Notes: a model not told the origin generated them from the sequence alone. A stretch of DNA of 64,000 bases from Sphingomonas sp. Leaf339 (GCF_001426195.1 NZ_LMRS01000012.1:496001-560000); one strand, 5' to 3'; positions 16,551-25,805 are shown, counted from the first letter of the stretch. Program-made: numbers and translations.

Positions 16551-17668
16551 TCGACGGGGCGACCGATCCCGTCGCGCTCGCGGCGGCATTGATCCGCGCC
16601 GACAGCGTCACGCCCGCGCGCGGCGCCGTGTTCGCCGTACTGGAAGCCGCGCTGATCCCCCTCGGCTTCGCGATCGACCGCTTCGTGGTGGGCGAAGCAC
16701 CCGATGGCCCGGTCGAGAACCTGCTCGCCACCCGTAGTGGTGAGGGCCGCCATCTCGCCTTCGCCGGCCATGTCGATGTCGTGCCCGCGGGCAACGGTTG
16801 GACCGGATCGCCCTGGTCGGGCGAGGTGCGCGGCGACCTGTTATACGGCCGCGGTGCGGTCGATATGAAGGGAGCGGTCGCGGCCTTCGTCGCCGCTGCC
16901 GCCCGCGTGCCGGACACGCCGCTGACGCTCGTCATCACCGGGGACGAGGAAGGACCGGCGACTTACGGCACGCTGTCGCTGATCGATCGCATGGCGGCAC
17001 GCGGGATCGTGCCTGATCTGTGTCTGGTCGGCGAACCTACCTCGGCCGTCCGGCTGGGCGACATGGTCAAGATCGGCCGGCGCGGATCGGTCAATATCTG
17101 GATCGAGGTCGCCGGCCGTCAGGGCCATGTCGCCTATCCGCATCTGGCCGACAACCCCATACCCCGCCTCGTTGCCCTGCTGGCCGCGATCGATGAAATA
17201 GTGCTCGATCACGGCAATCGCTGGTTCCAGCCGTCTAATATCGAGATCACGGACATCGAGGTTGGCAACCCCGCCACCAACGTGATCCCCGCCGCCGCCC
17301 GCGCCCGCCTGTCGATCCGATTTAACGACGAACACAGTGGGGCGGCACTGATCGAGCGGATCCGCGCCCTCACCGCTCCTTACCGCGCCACCGTGAGCGG
17401 CCGCATCTCTGGCGAGGCGTTCCTGACCCAGCCGGGCGACTGGTCGCGGATCGTCACCAATGCGATCGCGGCGCGCACCGGTGTCGTGGCAGAACTATCC
17501 ACCACCGGTGGCACGTCCGACGCGCGCTTCCTGTCGCGGCTTTGCCCGACGGTCGAATTCGGCCTGCTGAACGCGACGATGCACAAGGTGGACGAGGCGG
17601 TGGCCGTGGCCGACCTCCACGCCCTGACCGATATCTACGCCGACATCATCCGACGCGTGGCCGCCTGA
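16547..17668 (+). CDS. dapE: Succinyl-diaminopimelate desuccinylase
   Basis: A protein of 373 residues, the usual length. I chose the TTG at 16547 (TTGA overlap with the GST stop) because no better start precedes the conserved DPVALAAALIRADSVTP and because AGGGGG lies upstream. M20 metallopeptidase motifs are visible: the zinc ligand His in FAGHVDVVPAGNGW, GRGAVDMKGA, the catalytic and ligand Glu in GDEEGPA, GEPTS, and the final ligand in LLNATMHKVDEAV. It cleaves N-succinyl-LL-diaminopimelate in the lysine/peptidoglycan pathway. Its 3' end overlaps the convergent Smr gene by 23 bases. Confidence 0.95.
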   Translation: MIDGATDPVALAAALIRADSVTPARGAVFAVLEAALIPLGFAIDRFVVGEAPDGPVENLLATRSGEGRHLAFAGHVDVVPAGNGWTGSPWSGEVRGDLLYGRGAVDMKGAVAAFVAAAARVPDTPLTLVITGDEEGPATYGTLSLIDRMAARGIVPDLCLVGEPTSAVRLGDMVKIGRRGSVNIWIEVAGRQGHVAYPHLADNPIPRLVALLAAIDEIVLDHGNRWFQPSNIEITDIEVGNPATNVIPAAARARLSIRFNDEHSGAALIERIRALTAPYRATVSGRISGEAFLTQPGDWSRIVTNAIAARTGVVAELSTTGGTSDARFLSRLCPTVEFGLLNATMHKVDEAVAVADLHALTDIYADIIRRVAA

Positions 17669-18212
17669 GCACGATATAGAGCGCGCCCATCCCGCCATGG
17701 CGCGGATGGGCGCCGCGTACAGCCGCAATGGCATCGGCATGGCGCGATCCCGCCAGCCAGTCTGCCACCGCCGCCCTGATCGCGCCGCGCGCGTGCGGTC
17801 GCTCGCTCTCCGGGCGCGGCGGCTTGCCCGTGACAAGCAGCAGCACCCGGTCGCCCCGCCGGATCGCCCGTTCGATCCCCGCATCCAGCATCGCATGTGC
17901 CGACGATAATGTGTGTCCGTGCAGATCGATCGAACTGTCGGGGATCACCGCGCCCCGCCCCAGCTTGCGATCCCATGACGCATCGAGATTGTTCTGCACC
18001 GTGCGGGCGGGCGAGGGTCTGGGCACGATGACGGGCGGAGGCGGCACCCTGCCCATCTTGCGGGTCGGCACCACGATCGGTTTCGGTAGCGCGATCGGCT
18101 TGGCCGCCACGACGACCGGCATTGGCGCCTTGGCGGCCGGCACCCGGATCGGCCTGACGGTGGCCATCACCCGGCCCCACGCCAATGCCTCGTCAGGGTT
18201 GAGGCGACGCAC
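17646..18212 (-). CDS. Smr domain protein (MutS2 C-terminal type)
   Basis: A protein of 188 residues from GTG 18212. An N-terminal basic, Pro-rich region (residues about 20-75, PKPIVVPTRKMGRVPPPPVI) precedes a Smr domain with the DLHGHTLSSAHAML motif and RVLLLVTGK. Smr domains are small endonuclease or nucleic-acid-binding modules, and the stand-alone form has roles in RNA or DNA quality control. It is the last gene of a leftward operon after mltA, overlapping it by 20 bases, and its end overlaps dapE. Specific function unknown. Confidence 0.88.
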   Translation of the reverse strand: MRRLNPDEALAWGRVMATVRPIRVPAAKAPMPVVVAAKPIALPKPIVVPTRKMGRVPPPPVIVPRPSPARTVQNNLDASWDRKLGRGAVIPDSSIDLHGHTLSSAHAMLDAGIERAIRRGDRVLLLVTGKPPRPESERPHARGAIRAAVADWLAGSRHADAIAAVRGAHPRHGGMGALYIVLRRPRVG

Positions 18213-19500
18213 CCGCGACCCCCGCGCTCAATCGCGCAAGCGTACCCACCGGCAGCAACAGAAACGCCGCGCCGCGCGCCGCCATGCCGCCGGCGGTCGC
18301 CTCCGCACCGGCGCCGGCCCCCCAGAACGTGTCGAAGCGATTTGCTCCCTTGATCGCGCCGCCCGTATCCTGCGCCACCCACAGACCCGTAGCATCCGCC
18401 CGATCGACCGACAGGAATACCGGCGCGCCGAGCGGTACGAACTTCGGATCGGTCGCCGCGCTGACCTGCCCCGTCACCGCATAGCCCATCGCGCCCTGCG
18501 GCGGGCCGTCCAGTTCGCGGAAGAACACGAAGCTCTTGTTCTCGCGCATCAGCGCCCGCCCCTGTTCGGGGTTCGCCCGCAACCACGCGACGATGCCTTG
18601 CATCGATGCCTGCCCCGGCTGGAGCAGGCCGCGCTGACGCATCAGGCTACCGATCCCGGTGTAGTCGCGGCCGTTCTGCGTATCATATCCGATCCGCAGC
18701 ACCGATCCGTCCGGCAACCGCAATCGGCCCGATCCCTGAATCTGGAGGAAGAACATCTCCACCGGATCGGCCGCCCAGGCGATCACCGGCGCGCGATTGG
18801 CCAGCGCACCTTCCTCGATCTGCGTCCGGTCGAAATAGGGTACCAGATTGCTGCCGTTCACCCGACCGCGAACGCGCTTGCCCTTCAGGGTCTCGGAAAA
18901 CTGGCCCAGATCGACGTCGATCAGATCGGTCGGCCGGCCATAGACCGGCACGTCATATCCCGGCCGACGATCGAGCGACCCACGTATCTCTGGCTCGTAA
19001 TAGCCGGTGGCGAACGCTTTGCCGTCGCCGACCTGTACCGCCTCAAAATGGCTCGCAAAGAATGCACGAGCGTCGCCGCCCATCGCGGCCGCGGCGCAGG
19101 CAGGCTGCCAGTCGGTGCCTCTCGTCAGCCCTGACGTGTCGACCCGGCGAATCAGCCCCGGACAGGAACGAGCGAACGCCGCCCGCGCCGCCGCCGCCTG
19201 GACGTCGGTCATTGGCAGGGACGCGACCGGCGGTCCCGCCACCAAGCCGGATGCCACCGCTGTCGCCGCACCGACCGGCACCGTGACTAGCTGCGGCATG
19301 ATCGCGACCGCCGCCACGATGCGCCCATCCGCCTGCCTGACGTTTACCGGCACATCGCCCCGCGTCAGGTGATGCGTCGCTTTTGTGGGCGGGGGAGGTG
19401 TTAGCGATGCCCCGGATACGGGAGCGGGCGGCACCAGCCGCCCGCTGCATGCGCTCAACACGAGCGCCAGCGCGATCCCCCCGATCAGGCGCACGTTCAC
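18193..19500 (-). CDS. mltA: Membrane-bound lytic murein transglycosylase A
   Basis: A protein of 435 residues with a lipoprotein signal (ALALVLSAC, lipid-modified Cys near residue 18). The MltA domain includes GYYEPEIRGSL, YFDRTQIEEG and FLQIQGSGRL. A 3D domain follows, holding the catalytic Asp in VAQDTGGAIKG (the D of the QDTGGAI motif) and FWGAG. It cleaves the glycan strand to form 1,6-anhydro-MurNAc ends. GTG at 19500 overlaps the preceding stop (GTGA). A Pro-rich linker (about 30-40) separates the lipid anchor from the catalytic part. Confidence 0.95.
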   Translation of the reverse strand: MNVRLIGGIALALVLSACSGRLVPPAPVSGASLTPPPPTKATHHLTRGDVPVNVRQADGRIVAAVAIMPQLVTVPVGAATAVASGLVAGPPVASLPMTDVQAAAARAAFARSCPGLIRRVDTSGLTRGTDWQPACAAAAMGGDARAFFASHFEAVQVGDGKAFATGYYEPEIRGSLDRRPGYDVPVYGRPTDLIDVDLGQFSETLKGKRVRGRVNGSNLVPYFDRTQIEEGALANRAPVIAWAADPVEMFFLQIQGSGRLRLPDGSVLRIGYDTQNGRDYTGIGSLMRQRGLLQPGQASMQGIVAWLRANPEQGRALMRENKSFVFFRELDGPPQGAMGYAVTGQVSAATDPKFVPLGAPVFLSVDRADATGLWVAQDTGGAIKGANRFDTFWGAGAGAEATAGGMAARGAAFLLLPVGTLARLSAGVAGASPQP

Positions 19501-20171
19501 GCCTCGTCGGTGTCGGCGAGCTTCCAGTTCGGATCACCGCTCTTCAGCGTCCGGGTGAACGTCCATACGTCGTGCGTCTCGACGGCATCGGTCAACGATC
19601 CGGCAATCATCTGCCCTTCCACGTTGCGCGTCACCGCAGCGATATCGGCGTCGAAGCGCACGGTGATCCGCGCCTCACGACCGGCGAGCTGCGCATCGGC
19701 GATCACCGCCTTCTCGATCGTCACCAGCCGGTTCTCCAGCGTTTCGCCAGCAGCGTTGCGCGCCGCGATCGCCTCGGCAAATGCCGCGCAGACGTCTGGT
19801 TCGGCCAGCTCCGCGAGCGTCTGCTCGTCGCCCTTCCAGAACGCCTCCAGCGTCATGCGATAGGCACCCTTGGCGCCCTGCAGAAACTGGCCGACATCGA
19901 AACCAGGCTCACCGGCGACGATCGCGCGGAGGCCCTGTTCGGCGCGGGTGTCGATATTCCGGTTGGCGAGTTCCCGCACCTCGGCCACCGCATCCACGGT
20001 TCGCGGGGCGGATGGCACTGCTGCCCGCTCCTCCGCCGCACGCGGCAAGGGCTGCTGTTCCTGCCCGGTGCGCTTGCCCAGCACCCCGTACAGTCTCAGC
20101 GCCAGGAAGGCAGCAATCATCGCAAACACTACAACGTACAGCACCAGGCCTCCGATCTTCCTGTTCAACAT
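19497..20171 (-). CDS. Tim44-like domain protein (TimA type)
   Basis: A protein of 224 residues from ATG 20171. A TTG at 20195 would add 8 residues with no better ribosome binding site. One N-terminal transmembrane helix (LVLYVVVFAMIAAFLALRLY) is followed by RTGQEQQ, which is typical of alphaproteobacterial Tim44-like proteins. A charged linker and a C-terminal Tim44 domain ending DVWTFTRTLKSGDPNWKLADT come next. Mitochondrial Tim44 tethers import motors; the bacterial version is inner-membrane bound with an uncertain role. It is the first gene of the Tim44/mltA/smr operon, divergent from secB, a common alphaproteobacterial arrangement. Confidence 0.9.
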   Translation of the reverse strand: MLNRKIGGLVLYVVVFAMIAAFLALRLYGVLGKRTGQEQQPLPRAAEERAAVPSAPRTVDAVAEVRELANRNIDTRAEQGLRAIVAGEPGFDVGQFLQGAKGAYRMTLEAFWKGDEQTLAELAEPDVCAAFAEAIAARNAAGETLENRLVTIEKAVIADAQLAGREARITVRFDADIAAVTRNVEGQMIAGSLTDAVETHDVWTFTRTLKSGDPNWKLADTDEA

Positions 20172-20314
20172 AGGCGCAAGCACGCTGCGATTCAAACCCG
20201 CGCCCGTTGAAACCGTTCCGACGCACTGCTAGGCGCGCTTCATCGGACCGATGGCGCGGGGATCGCCTGCCCCGGCCTACCGCCTCACGCTCCCTTTCAG
20301 TCAAGGATATGGAC

Positions 20315-20818
20315 ATGGACGATCAGGACAACGCCGCCAACGAGCAGCCCGTCGGCAACGGCACCGATACCGGCCCCGCGGCGGGTCTGATCTCGCAGTA
20401 TGTGAAAGATCTGTCGTTCGAAAACCCGAACGCGCCCGCGATCTTCCAGTCGCAGACGCCGCCGGCGATCGACGTGCAGTTCAACATCGGCGCCAGCCAG
20501 GTGGCCGACGAAGTGCACGAACTGGTTCTGAAGATCGACGTGCGCGCCGATGTCGATGGCCAGACCGCGTTCATCGTCGACCTATCGTTCGCCGGCCTGT
20601 TCGGCTTCCGTAACGTGCCGGTCGATCAGATCCAGCCGTTCCTGCTGGGCGAGGCACCGCGCCTGCTGTTCCCGTTCGCCCGCCGCGTGCTGGCCGATGC
20701 GGTGCGCGACGGCGGCTTCCCGCCGCTGCTGCTGGAGCCGATCGATTTCGGTCAGCTCTATTTGCAACAGGCATCGCAGCAGGGTCAGCCGACCACGACC
20801 GAGGTCGGTCACGCCTGA
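20315..20818 (+). CDS. secB: Protein-export chaperone SecB
   Basis: A protein of 167 residues. I chose the ATG at 20315 because AAGGA lies seven bases upstream; the in-frame ATG at 20309 abuts that site. SecB motifs are ISQYVKDLSFENPNAP, VQFNIGA and LLFPFARRVLADAVRDGGFPPLLLEPIDF. The tetrameric chaperone keeps preproteins unfolded and passes them to SecA. The acidic, Asn/Asp-rich first 20 residues and the polar tail are usual in this group. It may be co-transcribed with murJ 38 bases downstream. Confidence 0.96.
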   Translation: MDDQDNAANEQPVGNGTDTGPAAGLISQYVKDLSFENPNAPAIFQSQTPPAIDVQFNIGASQVADEVHELVLKIDVRADVDGQTAFIVDLSFAGLFGFRNVPVDQIQPFLLGEAPRLLFPFARRVLADAVRDGGFPPLLLEPIDFGQLYLQQASQQGQPTTTEVGHA

Positions 20819-20856
20819 TAGCACGGCCTGCTGATACACTAGGCAGCGGACGGTAG

Positions 20857-22422
20857 ATGAACCTCACCAAGGCACTCGGCTCGGTCGGCGGGCTCACGCT
20901 GGCCAGCCGGGTGCTGGGGTTGGTACGCGATGCGCTGTTCGCGCGCTTCGTCGGCGCGAATTTCGCGTCGGACGCGTATCAGATCGCCTTCCGCCTGCCG
21001 AACATGTTCCGCGCCCTCTTTGCGGAGGGCGCGTTCTCCGCTGCGTTCATCCCGCTGTTCAATAAGAAGGTGGCGGACAAGGACGGTAACGGCCTGCCCG
21101 ACGGCATCGCCTTTGCCGAGGATGCGCTGTCGGTACTGCTGCCGATCCTGATCGGCATGACGGTGTTGATGGAGGTGGCGGCATACCCCGTCACTTGGGC
21201 GCTGACGTTGGGTTTCGGCGACGCAACGAACGATCAGTTCGCCTTCGCCGTCGGCCTCGCCCGGCTGACCTTCCCCTATCTGCTGCTCATCAGCCTCGTT
21301 TCGTTGCTGGGCGGCATCCTCAACTCGCTGCACCGGTTCTGGATCGCTGCCGCTGCACCCATCCTGCTCAACCTGACGCTGATTACCGCGTTGCTGCTGT
21401 TTCACCACGCCGATCCGCTGTTGACCGCCCGTAATCAAGCGATCGCCGTCACCGTGTCGGGCGTGCTGCAACTGTTGTGGCTCTGGTACGCGTGCCGCCG
21501 GGCGGGTGTGACGTTGCGGCTGAAGCTGCCGCGCCTCGGCCCCGACGTGCGGCGATTGATGAAGCTGATCTGGCCCGCCGCCGCCGGCGCCGGCGCAGTG
21601 CAGATCAACCTCGTCATCTCCACCGCGCTCACCGCCAAGCTGCTGCCGACGGGATCGGTGTCGTACATCTATTATGCCGACCGGCTGAACCAGTTGCCGC
21701 TGGGCCTGATCGGTATCGGGCTTGGCACCGTGCTCCTTCCCACCATCTCGCGCCTGCTCGGCCGGGGCGAGGAGGCGCAGGCGATGGAGACGCAGAACCG
21801 GGGCATGGAGCTGGCGCTGTTCCTGACGCTGCCCGCCACGATCGCGCTGATCGTGTGCGGCATGCCGATCGTCGCGGCGCTGTTCCAGCACGGCAAGTTC
21901 GGCGCGATGGAAAGCCTGTTGACGGCGCAGGCGCTGGCGGCGTTCTCGGTCGGGTTGCCGTCCTACATCCTGGTGAAGGTACTGACGCCGGGTTATTATG
22001 CGCGGGGCGATACGCGGACGCCGGTGCGGTATGCGACGATCTCGATCGCGGTCAATCTGGTGCTGAACCTGATCCTGATCGTGCCGCTTCGCCACATGGG
22101 TCCGCCGCTGGCGACCGCGATCGCCAGCACGGTGAACGTCGCGCTGCTGTATCGCACGTTGACCAAGCGCGGGCATTTCGCCCCCGATGCGCAGCTTCGC
22201 CGACGCGCGCCACGATTAGGGGTGGCGGCGGTGATGATGGGCGCGGCAATGTGGTTTCTGAACATCCTGTTCGAACCCTATGTCACCGGCACCAGCCTGG
22301 AACGCTGGCTGGCGCTCGCCGTGCTGGTCGGCACCGGCTGCGTCGTCTATGCGGCCGCGACCGTGCTGACAGGCGCGGTCCGTATCGCGGACCTGAAGAA
22401 GCTGGTCCGCCGCTCCGCCTGA
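20857..22422 (+). CDS. murJ: Lipid II flippase MurJ (MviN)
   Basis: A protein of 521 residues with about 14 predicted hydrophobic segments. It starts MNLTKALGSVGGLTLASRVLGLVRDALFA and contains AYQIAFRLPNMFRALFAEGAFSAAFIPLF, the signature N-terminal region of MviN/MurJ. The second lobe includes LNQLPLGLIGIGLGTVLLP. MurJ flips the peptidoglycan precursor lipid II across the inner membrane. It runs into trpS 11 bases downstream. Confidence 0.96.
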   Translation: MNLTKALGSVGGLTLASRVLGLVRDALFARFVGANFASDAYQIAFRLPNMFRALFAEGAFSAAFIPLFNKKVADKDGNGLPDGIAFAEDALSVLLPILIGMTVLMEVAAYPVTWALTLGFGDATNDQFAFAVGLARLTFPYLLLISLVSLLGGILNSLHRFWIAAAAPILLNLTLITALLLFHHADPLLTARNQAIAVTVSGVLQLLWLWYACRRAGVTLRLKLPRLGPDVRRLMKLIWPAAAGAGAVQINLVISTALTAKLLPTGSVSYIYYADRLNQLPLGLIGIGLGTVLLPTISRLLGRGEEAQAMETQNRGMELALFLTLPATIALIVCGMPIVAALFQHGKFGAMESLLTAQALAAFSVGLPSYILVKVLTPGYYARGDTRTPVRYATISIAVNLVLNLILIVPLRHMGPPLATAIASTVNVALLYRTLTKRGHFAPDAQLRRRAPRLGVAAVMMGAAMWFLNILFEPYVTGTSLERWLALAVLVGTGCVVYAAATVLTGAVRIADLKKLVRRSA

Positions 22423-22433
22423 AGGAAGTCATC

Positions 22434-23426
22434 GTGCGCGTCGTCTCTGGCATCCAGCCCACCGGCAATCTCCACCTCGGCAATTATCTGGGCGCGATTC
22501 GGCAATGGGTCGCCATGCAGCATCAGGCCGAATCATTATTCTTTCTGGCCGATCTGCACGCACTGACCGTCGCGATCGATCCAAAGGAGCTGGCGTCCAA
22601 CACGATTGAGATGGCCGCGACGCTGCTCGCGGCCGGAATCGACCCGGACAAGGCGATCCTGTTCAACCAGGCGCGCGTCCCCGCCCATGCCGAACTGTGC
22701 TGGCTGTTGCAGGGCACCGCCCGCATGGGCTGGCTGAACCGCATGACGCAATGGAAGGACAAGGCGGGCAAGAACCGCGAGGGCGCCTCGGTGGGCCTGT
22801 TCACCTATCCGGTGCTGCAAGCCGCCGACGTGCTGGCCTATCAGGCGACGCATGTGCCGGTCGGCGACGACCAGCGCCAGCATCTGGAGCTGGCGCGCGA
22901 CATCGCCACCAAGTTCAACCTCGATTTCGGGGTCGAGCTGTTCACCCTGCCCGAACCGTTCATCTCACCCGCCGCGCCGCGCGTCATGTCGCTGCGCGAT
23001 GGCACCGCCAAGATGTCGAAGTCCGATCCGTCTGATGCGTCGCGGATCAACCTGATCGATTCGGACGACGCCATCGCCCAGAAGCTGCGCAAGGCACGCA
23101 CCGATGCCGAGCCGCTGCCCGAGACGATGGCGGCGCTGGCCGAACGGGCGGAAGCGCGCAATCTGGTGACGATCTATGCCGCGCTGGCGGAGACCGGGAC
23201 CGACGCGGTGCTGGCGCAATATGCGGGGCAAGGCTTTGGCGCGTTCAAGCCTGCCCTTGCCGATCTGGCGATCGCCGTGCTGTCGCCGATTCGCGAGCGG
23301 CTGACGCGGTTGCTGGACGACCGGGCCGCCGTGGCGACTGTGCTGGAACAGGGTGGCGAGCGAGCACGCGGGCTGGCGGCACCGACGTTGCTGGCTGCCC
23401 AGCGGGCGATGGGCCTTCAGGTCTGA
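22434..23426 (+). CDS. trpS: Tryptophanyl-tRNA synthetase
   Basis: A protein of 330 residues from GTG 22434 with GAAGGAAG upstream. Class I motifs are SGIQPTGNLHLGNYLGAIRQW (the HIGH equivalent is HLGN) and the KMSKS loop in GTAKMSKSDPSD. The fold includes VGDDQRQHLELARDIA. It charges tRNA-Trp. Placement after murJ is common in alphaproteobacteria. The next 135 bases hold no gene; a hairpin CGGCTGT-AGG-ACAGCCG (23538-23554) sits at the dnaA end. Confidence 0.96.
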   Translation: MRVVSGIQPTGNLHLGNYLGAIRQWVAMQHQAESLFFLADLHALTVAIDPKELASNTIEMAATLLAAGIDPDKAILFNQARVPAHAELCWLLQGTARMGWLNRMTQWKDKAGKNREGASVGLFTYPVLQAADVLAYQATHVPVGDDQRQHLELARDIATKFNLDFGVELFTLPEPFISPAAPRVMSLRDGTAKMSKSDPSDASRINLIDSDDAIAQKLRKARTDAEPLPETMAALAERAEARNLVTIYAALAETGTDAVLAQYAGQGFGAFKPALADLAIAVLSPIRERLTRLLDDRAAVATVLEQGGERARGLAAPTLLAAQRAMGLQV

Positions 23427-23561
23427 ACGCTGGAAAGTTAGGCTAAGGTTAGGCCAAAAACGACACATTGCCCGTGACCCTGCCCTGTCCGATAAGACGG
23501 GGTGGGGCGGGTCATCGACGCAGCATATCGGATCGTCCGGCTGTAGGACAGCCGCTCGCCC

Positions 23562-24992
23562 TTACGCTTCAAGCTCGCGCATCAGCACCCGGACGGCGTT
23601 GTCGATCTCGCGGTCCTGATCGCGCAGTTCCTCGATCTTGCGGACGGCGTGGATGACGGTCGAGTGATCGCGGCCACCGAACTTGCGGCCGATCTCGGGC
23701 AGCGAGCGCGTCGTCAGGCGCTTGGACAGGTACATGGCGATCTGGCGCGGCCGGGCCACCACGCGCGACCGTCGTGCGGACACCATGTCGAGCGGCTTCA
23801 GGTCGAAATGCTGCGTCACCAGTTTCTGGATATCGTCGATCGTCACCCGGCGCTGCGTGCCGCGCAGCACGTCGCCCAGCGTCTGCACCGCGAATTCTAG
23901 ATCGACGCGCTCGCCGGTTAGCTGGGCATAGGCGGCGACGCGGTTCAGTGCGCCTTCCAGTTCGCGGATGCTGGAATGGATGCGTGCCGCGATCAGATCG
24001 AGCACCTCGGCCGGGATCGGCGCGCCCGGCAGCTCGGCGGCCTTGCGAACCAGGATCGCGCGACGCAGCGCGAGATCGGGCGCCTTGATGTCCGCGACCA
24101 GCCCTGCGCCGAGTCGCCCGATGATCCGCGGCTCGACGCCGTCCAGCGACTGTGGGCTGCGGTCGGCGGAGATCACCAGCCTTTTGCCCATGCCGACGAT
24201 CTCGTTGATCGTATGGAAGAACTCCTCCTGCGTCGCATCCTTGCCGGCGATGAACTGGAGATCGTCGATGAGCAGCAGGTCCGACGACCGCAGCCGCGCC
24301 TTGAACGCATAGGTGTCGCGCGCGCGCATCGAGGCGACGAAATCGAACATGAAACGCTCGGCCGACATGCACAGCACCGCCGCATCCGGCACCGCCGCCA
24401 GATAGGCGTGGCCGATCGAATGCATCAGATGCGTCTTGCCCTGCCCCGTGCCGCTGTGGAGGAACAGCGGCGAGAAGCGCGGGACGCCCGGTTCGGCCAG
24501 TAACCGCGAGGCGTTAAAGGCCACCCGATTCGATTGATCGACCACGAATCGGTCGAAGGTCAGCTTCGGATCGAGCGTGGGGCGTTCGATCGTGATGCCG
24601 GCCATCGCGCGTACCGCCACGGGCGACGGCATGGCGGCGGCCAGTTCCGCCGATAGCGGCATCTCGGCCAGCGCCGGCGATTCGGCGGTGAGCGACACGG
24701 CAGGCGCGCGTGCGGTGCGCGTTTCGACGACGACGCTGTTCACCGCCGGCAGCAACTGCTGGAATTCGAAGCTCAGCCGGTCCGCATAATGGCTGCGCAC
24801 CCAGTTGGTCATGAACGCCGACGGCAGAGACAGGCGGACGGTGTCGGGATCGCCGTCCTCGACCAGCTCCATGGGTTTCAGCCACTGATCGAACAGGCGG
24901 GCGCCAGCCTGTTCCTTCAGCGAGGCACGCACGACGGCCCAGGCATTCGCCTGCTCGCTCGTCGATCCTGCCTCCCAATTCGTCACGCGCAC
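23562..24992 (-). CDS. dnaA: Chromosomal replication initiator DnaA
   Basis: A protein of 476 residues from GTG 24992 (GTG 24986 is nearly as good, with AGAAAG seven bases before it). Domain I is about residues 12-90 (WAVVRASLKEQAGARLFDQWLKPMEL) and domain II a Pro/Ala linker. The AAA+ domain has Walker A GTGQGKTH, Walker B LLIDDLQF and the sensor region ISADRSPQ. Domain IV carries the DnaA-box reader GGRDHSTVIHAV. It melts oriC and also acts as a transcription factor. It is next to rpsT, as in many alphaproteobacteria. Confidence 0.97.
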   Translation of the reverse strand: MRVTNWEAGSTSEQANAWAVVRASLKEQAGARLFDQWLKPMELVEDGDPDTVRLSLPSAFMTNWVRSHYADRLSFEFQQLLPAVNSVVVETRTARAPAVSLTAESPALAEMPLSAELAAAMPSPVAVRAMAGITIERPTLDPKLTFDRFVVDQSNRVAFNASRLLAEPGVPRFSPLFLHSGTGQGKTHLMHSIGHAYLAAVPDAAVLCMSAERFMFDFVASMRARDTYAFKARLRSSDLLLIDDLQFIAGKDATQEEFFHTINEIVGMGKRLVISADRSPQSLDGVEPRIIGRLGAGLVADIKAPDLALRRAILVRKAAELPGAPIPAEVLDLIAARIHSSIRELEGALNRVAAYAQLTGERVDLEFAVQTLGDVLRGTQRRVTIDDIQKLVTQHFDLKPLDMVSARRSRVVARPRQIAMYLSKRLTTRSLPEIGRKFGGRDHSTVIHAVRKIEELRDQDREIDNAVRVLMRELEA

Positions 24993-25359
24993 ACTTTCTG
25001 GTCAGCGAAAGCGTTGCGCCTTCGCCTGTTTCATTCGTTCAAGGCAAAAGCCCCCATTGGCCACCAGCAGGGTGTCCGGCTCCTACTCCGTCTGTTTATG
25101 ACGCCGCGATGGTCACCGCCGGCGTGGGTGCAGTTATGAAGGGACGGGGGGAACGATCAAGTCCGCTACCGGCCACAAAAATGAAATAAACCGGATTGAC
25201 AGCCCGCGGTTGGCGGAAATACGTCAAACTTTCTTATAAGATACTGATATCGTTATATTAACTAGTCTTTTTCAACGCATGGAAGGGGTGGAATCACCGC
25301 AATATCCGCGACTTAGACGATCGCCGATTCCGTTCCTCCGCCGGTCGCATTTGGGCACG
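24993..25359. other. dnaA-rpsT intergenic region with an AT-rich block
   Basis: No gene is visible between dnaA and the rpsT terminator. The part around 25180-25280 is much richer in A/T than its surroundings (for example CTTATAAGATACTGATATCG and ATATTAACTAG). I searched by eye for TTATCCACA-type DnaA boxes on both strands and found none that are convincing, so I do not call an origin here. The region must carry the dnaA promoter. Confidence 0.5.
25133..25160 (-). promoter_or_regulatory. Candidate dnaA promoter
   Basis: On the minus strand TTGATC (25160-25155) and CATAAC (25138-25133) are 16 bases apart, each matching four of six consensus positions. It would start transcription near 25126, giving a leader of about 135 bases before the dnaA GTG. 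This is a pattern match only. Confidence 0.35.
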
Positions 25360-25391
25360 AAAAAACCCGCCGGAGCGGTTGCTCCAGCGGG
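25360..25391 (-). terminator. Intrinsic terminator of rpsT
   Basis: On the minus strand CCCGC-T-GGAGC pairs with GCTCC-G-GCGGG over a 4-base loop AACC, followed by six T (25365-25360). The two mismatched bases form a small internal loop. It begins 25 bases after the rpsT stop and isolates rpsT from dnaA. Confidence 0.88.
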
Positions 25392-25415
25392 CTTTAGAGT
25401 CGTGTCTGCGAACGC

Positions 25416-25679
25416 TCAGGCGAGCGAGGAAAGCGCCTTGGTCAGCCGTGCGAACTTGCGGCTGGCGGTGTTGCGGTGAATAACGCCGCGTGCCACGCCG
25501 CGCGCCAGTTCAGGCTGCACCGCTGCCAATGCTTCGGTCGCGGCCGGCTTGTCGCCCGACGCCAGAGCCGCTTCGACCTTCTTCACGAAGGTACGGATAC
25601 GACCGACGCGGATGCCGTTGATTTCGGCGCGACGCTCGTTGCGACGGATACGCTTCTTGGCTTGCGGCGTGTTCGCCAT
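25416..25679 (-). CDS. rpsT: 30S ribosomal protein S20
   Basis: A protein of 87 residues starting [21 protein letters not shown] and ending KALSSLA, the standard S20 pattern of three Lys/Arg-rich helices with the conserved [16 protein letters not shown] chose the ATG at 25679 because AAGGA lies about nine bases upstream and the family starts at MAN. S20 binds 16S rRNA early in 30S assembly. It has its own terminator. Confidence 0.98.
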   Translation of the reverse strand: MANTPQAKKRIRRNERRAEINGIRVGRIRTFVKKVEAALASGDKPAATEALAAVQPELARGVARGVIHRNTASRKFARLTKALSSLA

Positions 25680-25805
25680 GCTGGATCGGTCCTTGAATTC
25701 TTTTCGATGGATTGGAAGCGCCGGGAACACCCCCGCGTCTCTCGAAGGTGCGGCCCTTAGCGATTGATGCCGTACCGGTCAACTAATTGGTCACCCACCA
25801 CAGGA

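Noticed and set aside
20839..22176. A 445-codon open frame antisense to murJ
   Set aside because: Its translation is Arg/Gln-rich low complexity, with no family motif, opposite an unmistakable MurJ.
23538..23554. Hairpin CGGCTGT-AGG-ACAGCCG as the dnaA or trpS terminator
   Set aside because: Only a 7-base-pair stem with no T-tract on either strand. It may be structural but does not qualify as a terminator.
24993..25359. A replication origin beside dnaA
   Set aside because: The AT-rich block is suggestive, but no TTATCCACA-like DnaA boxes were found by eye on either strand.
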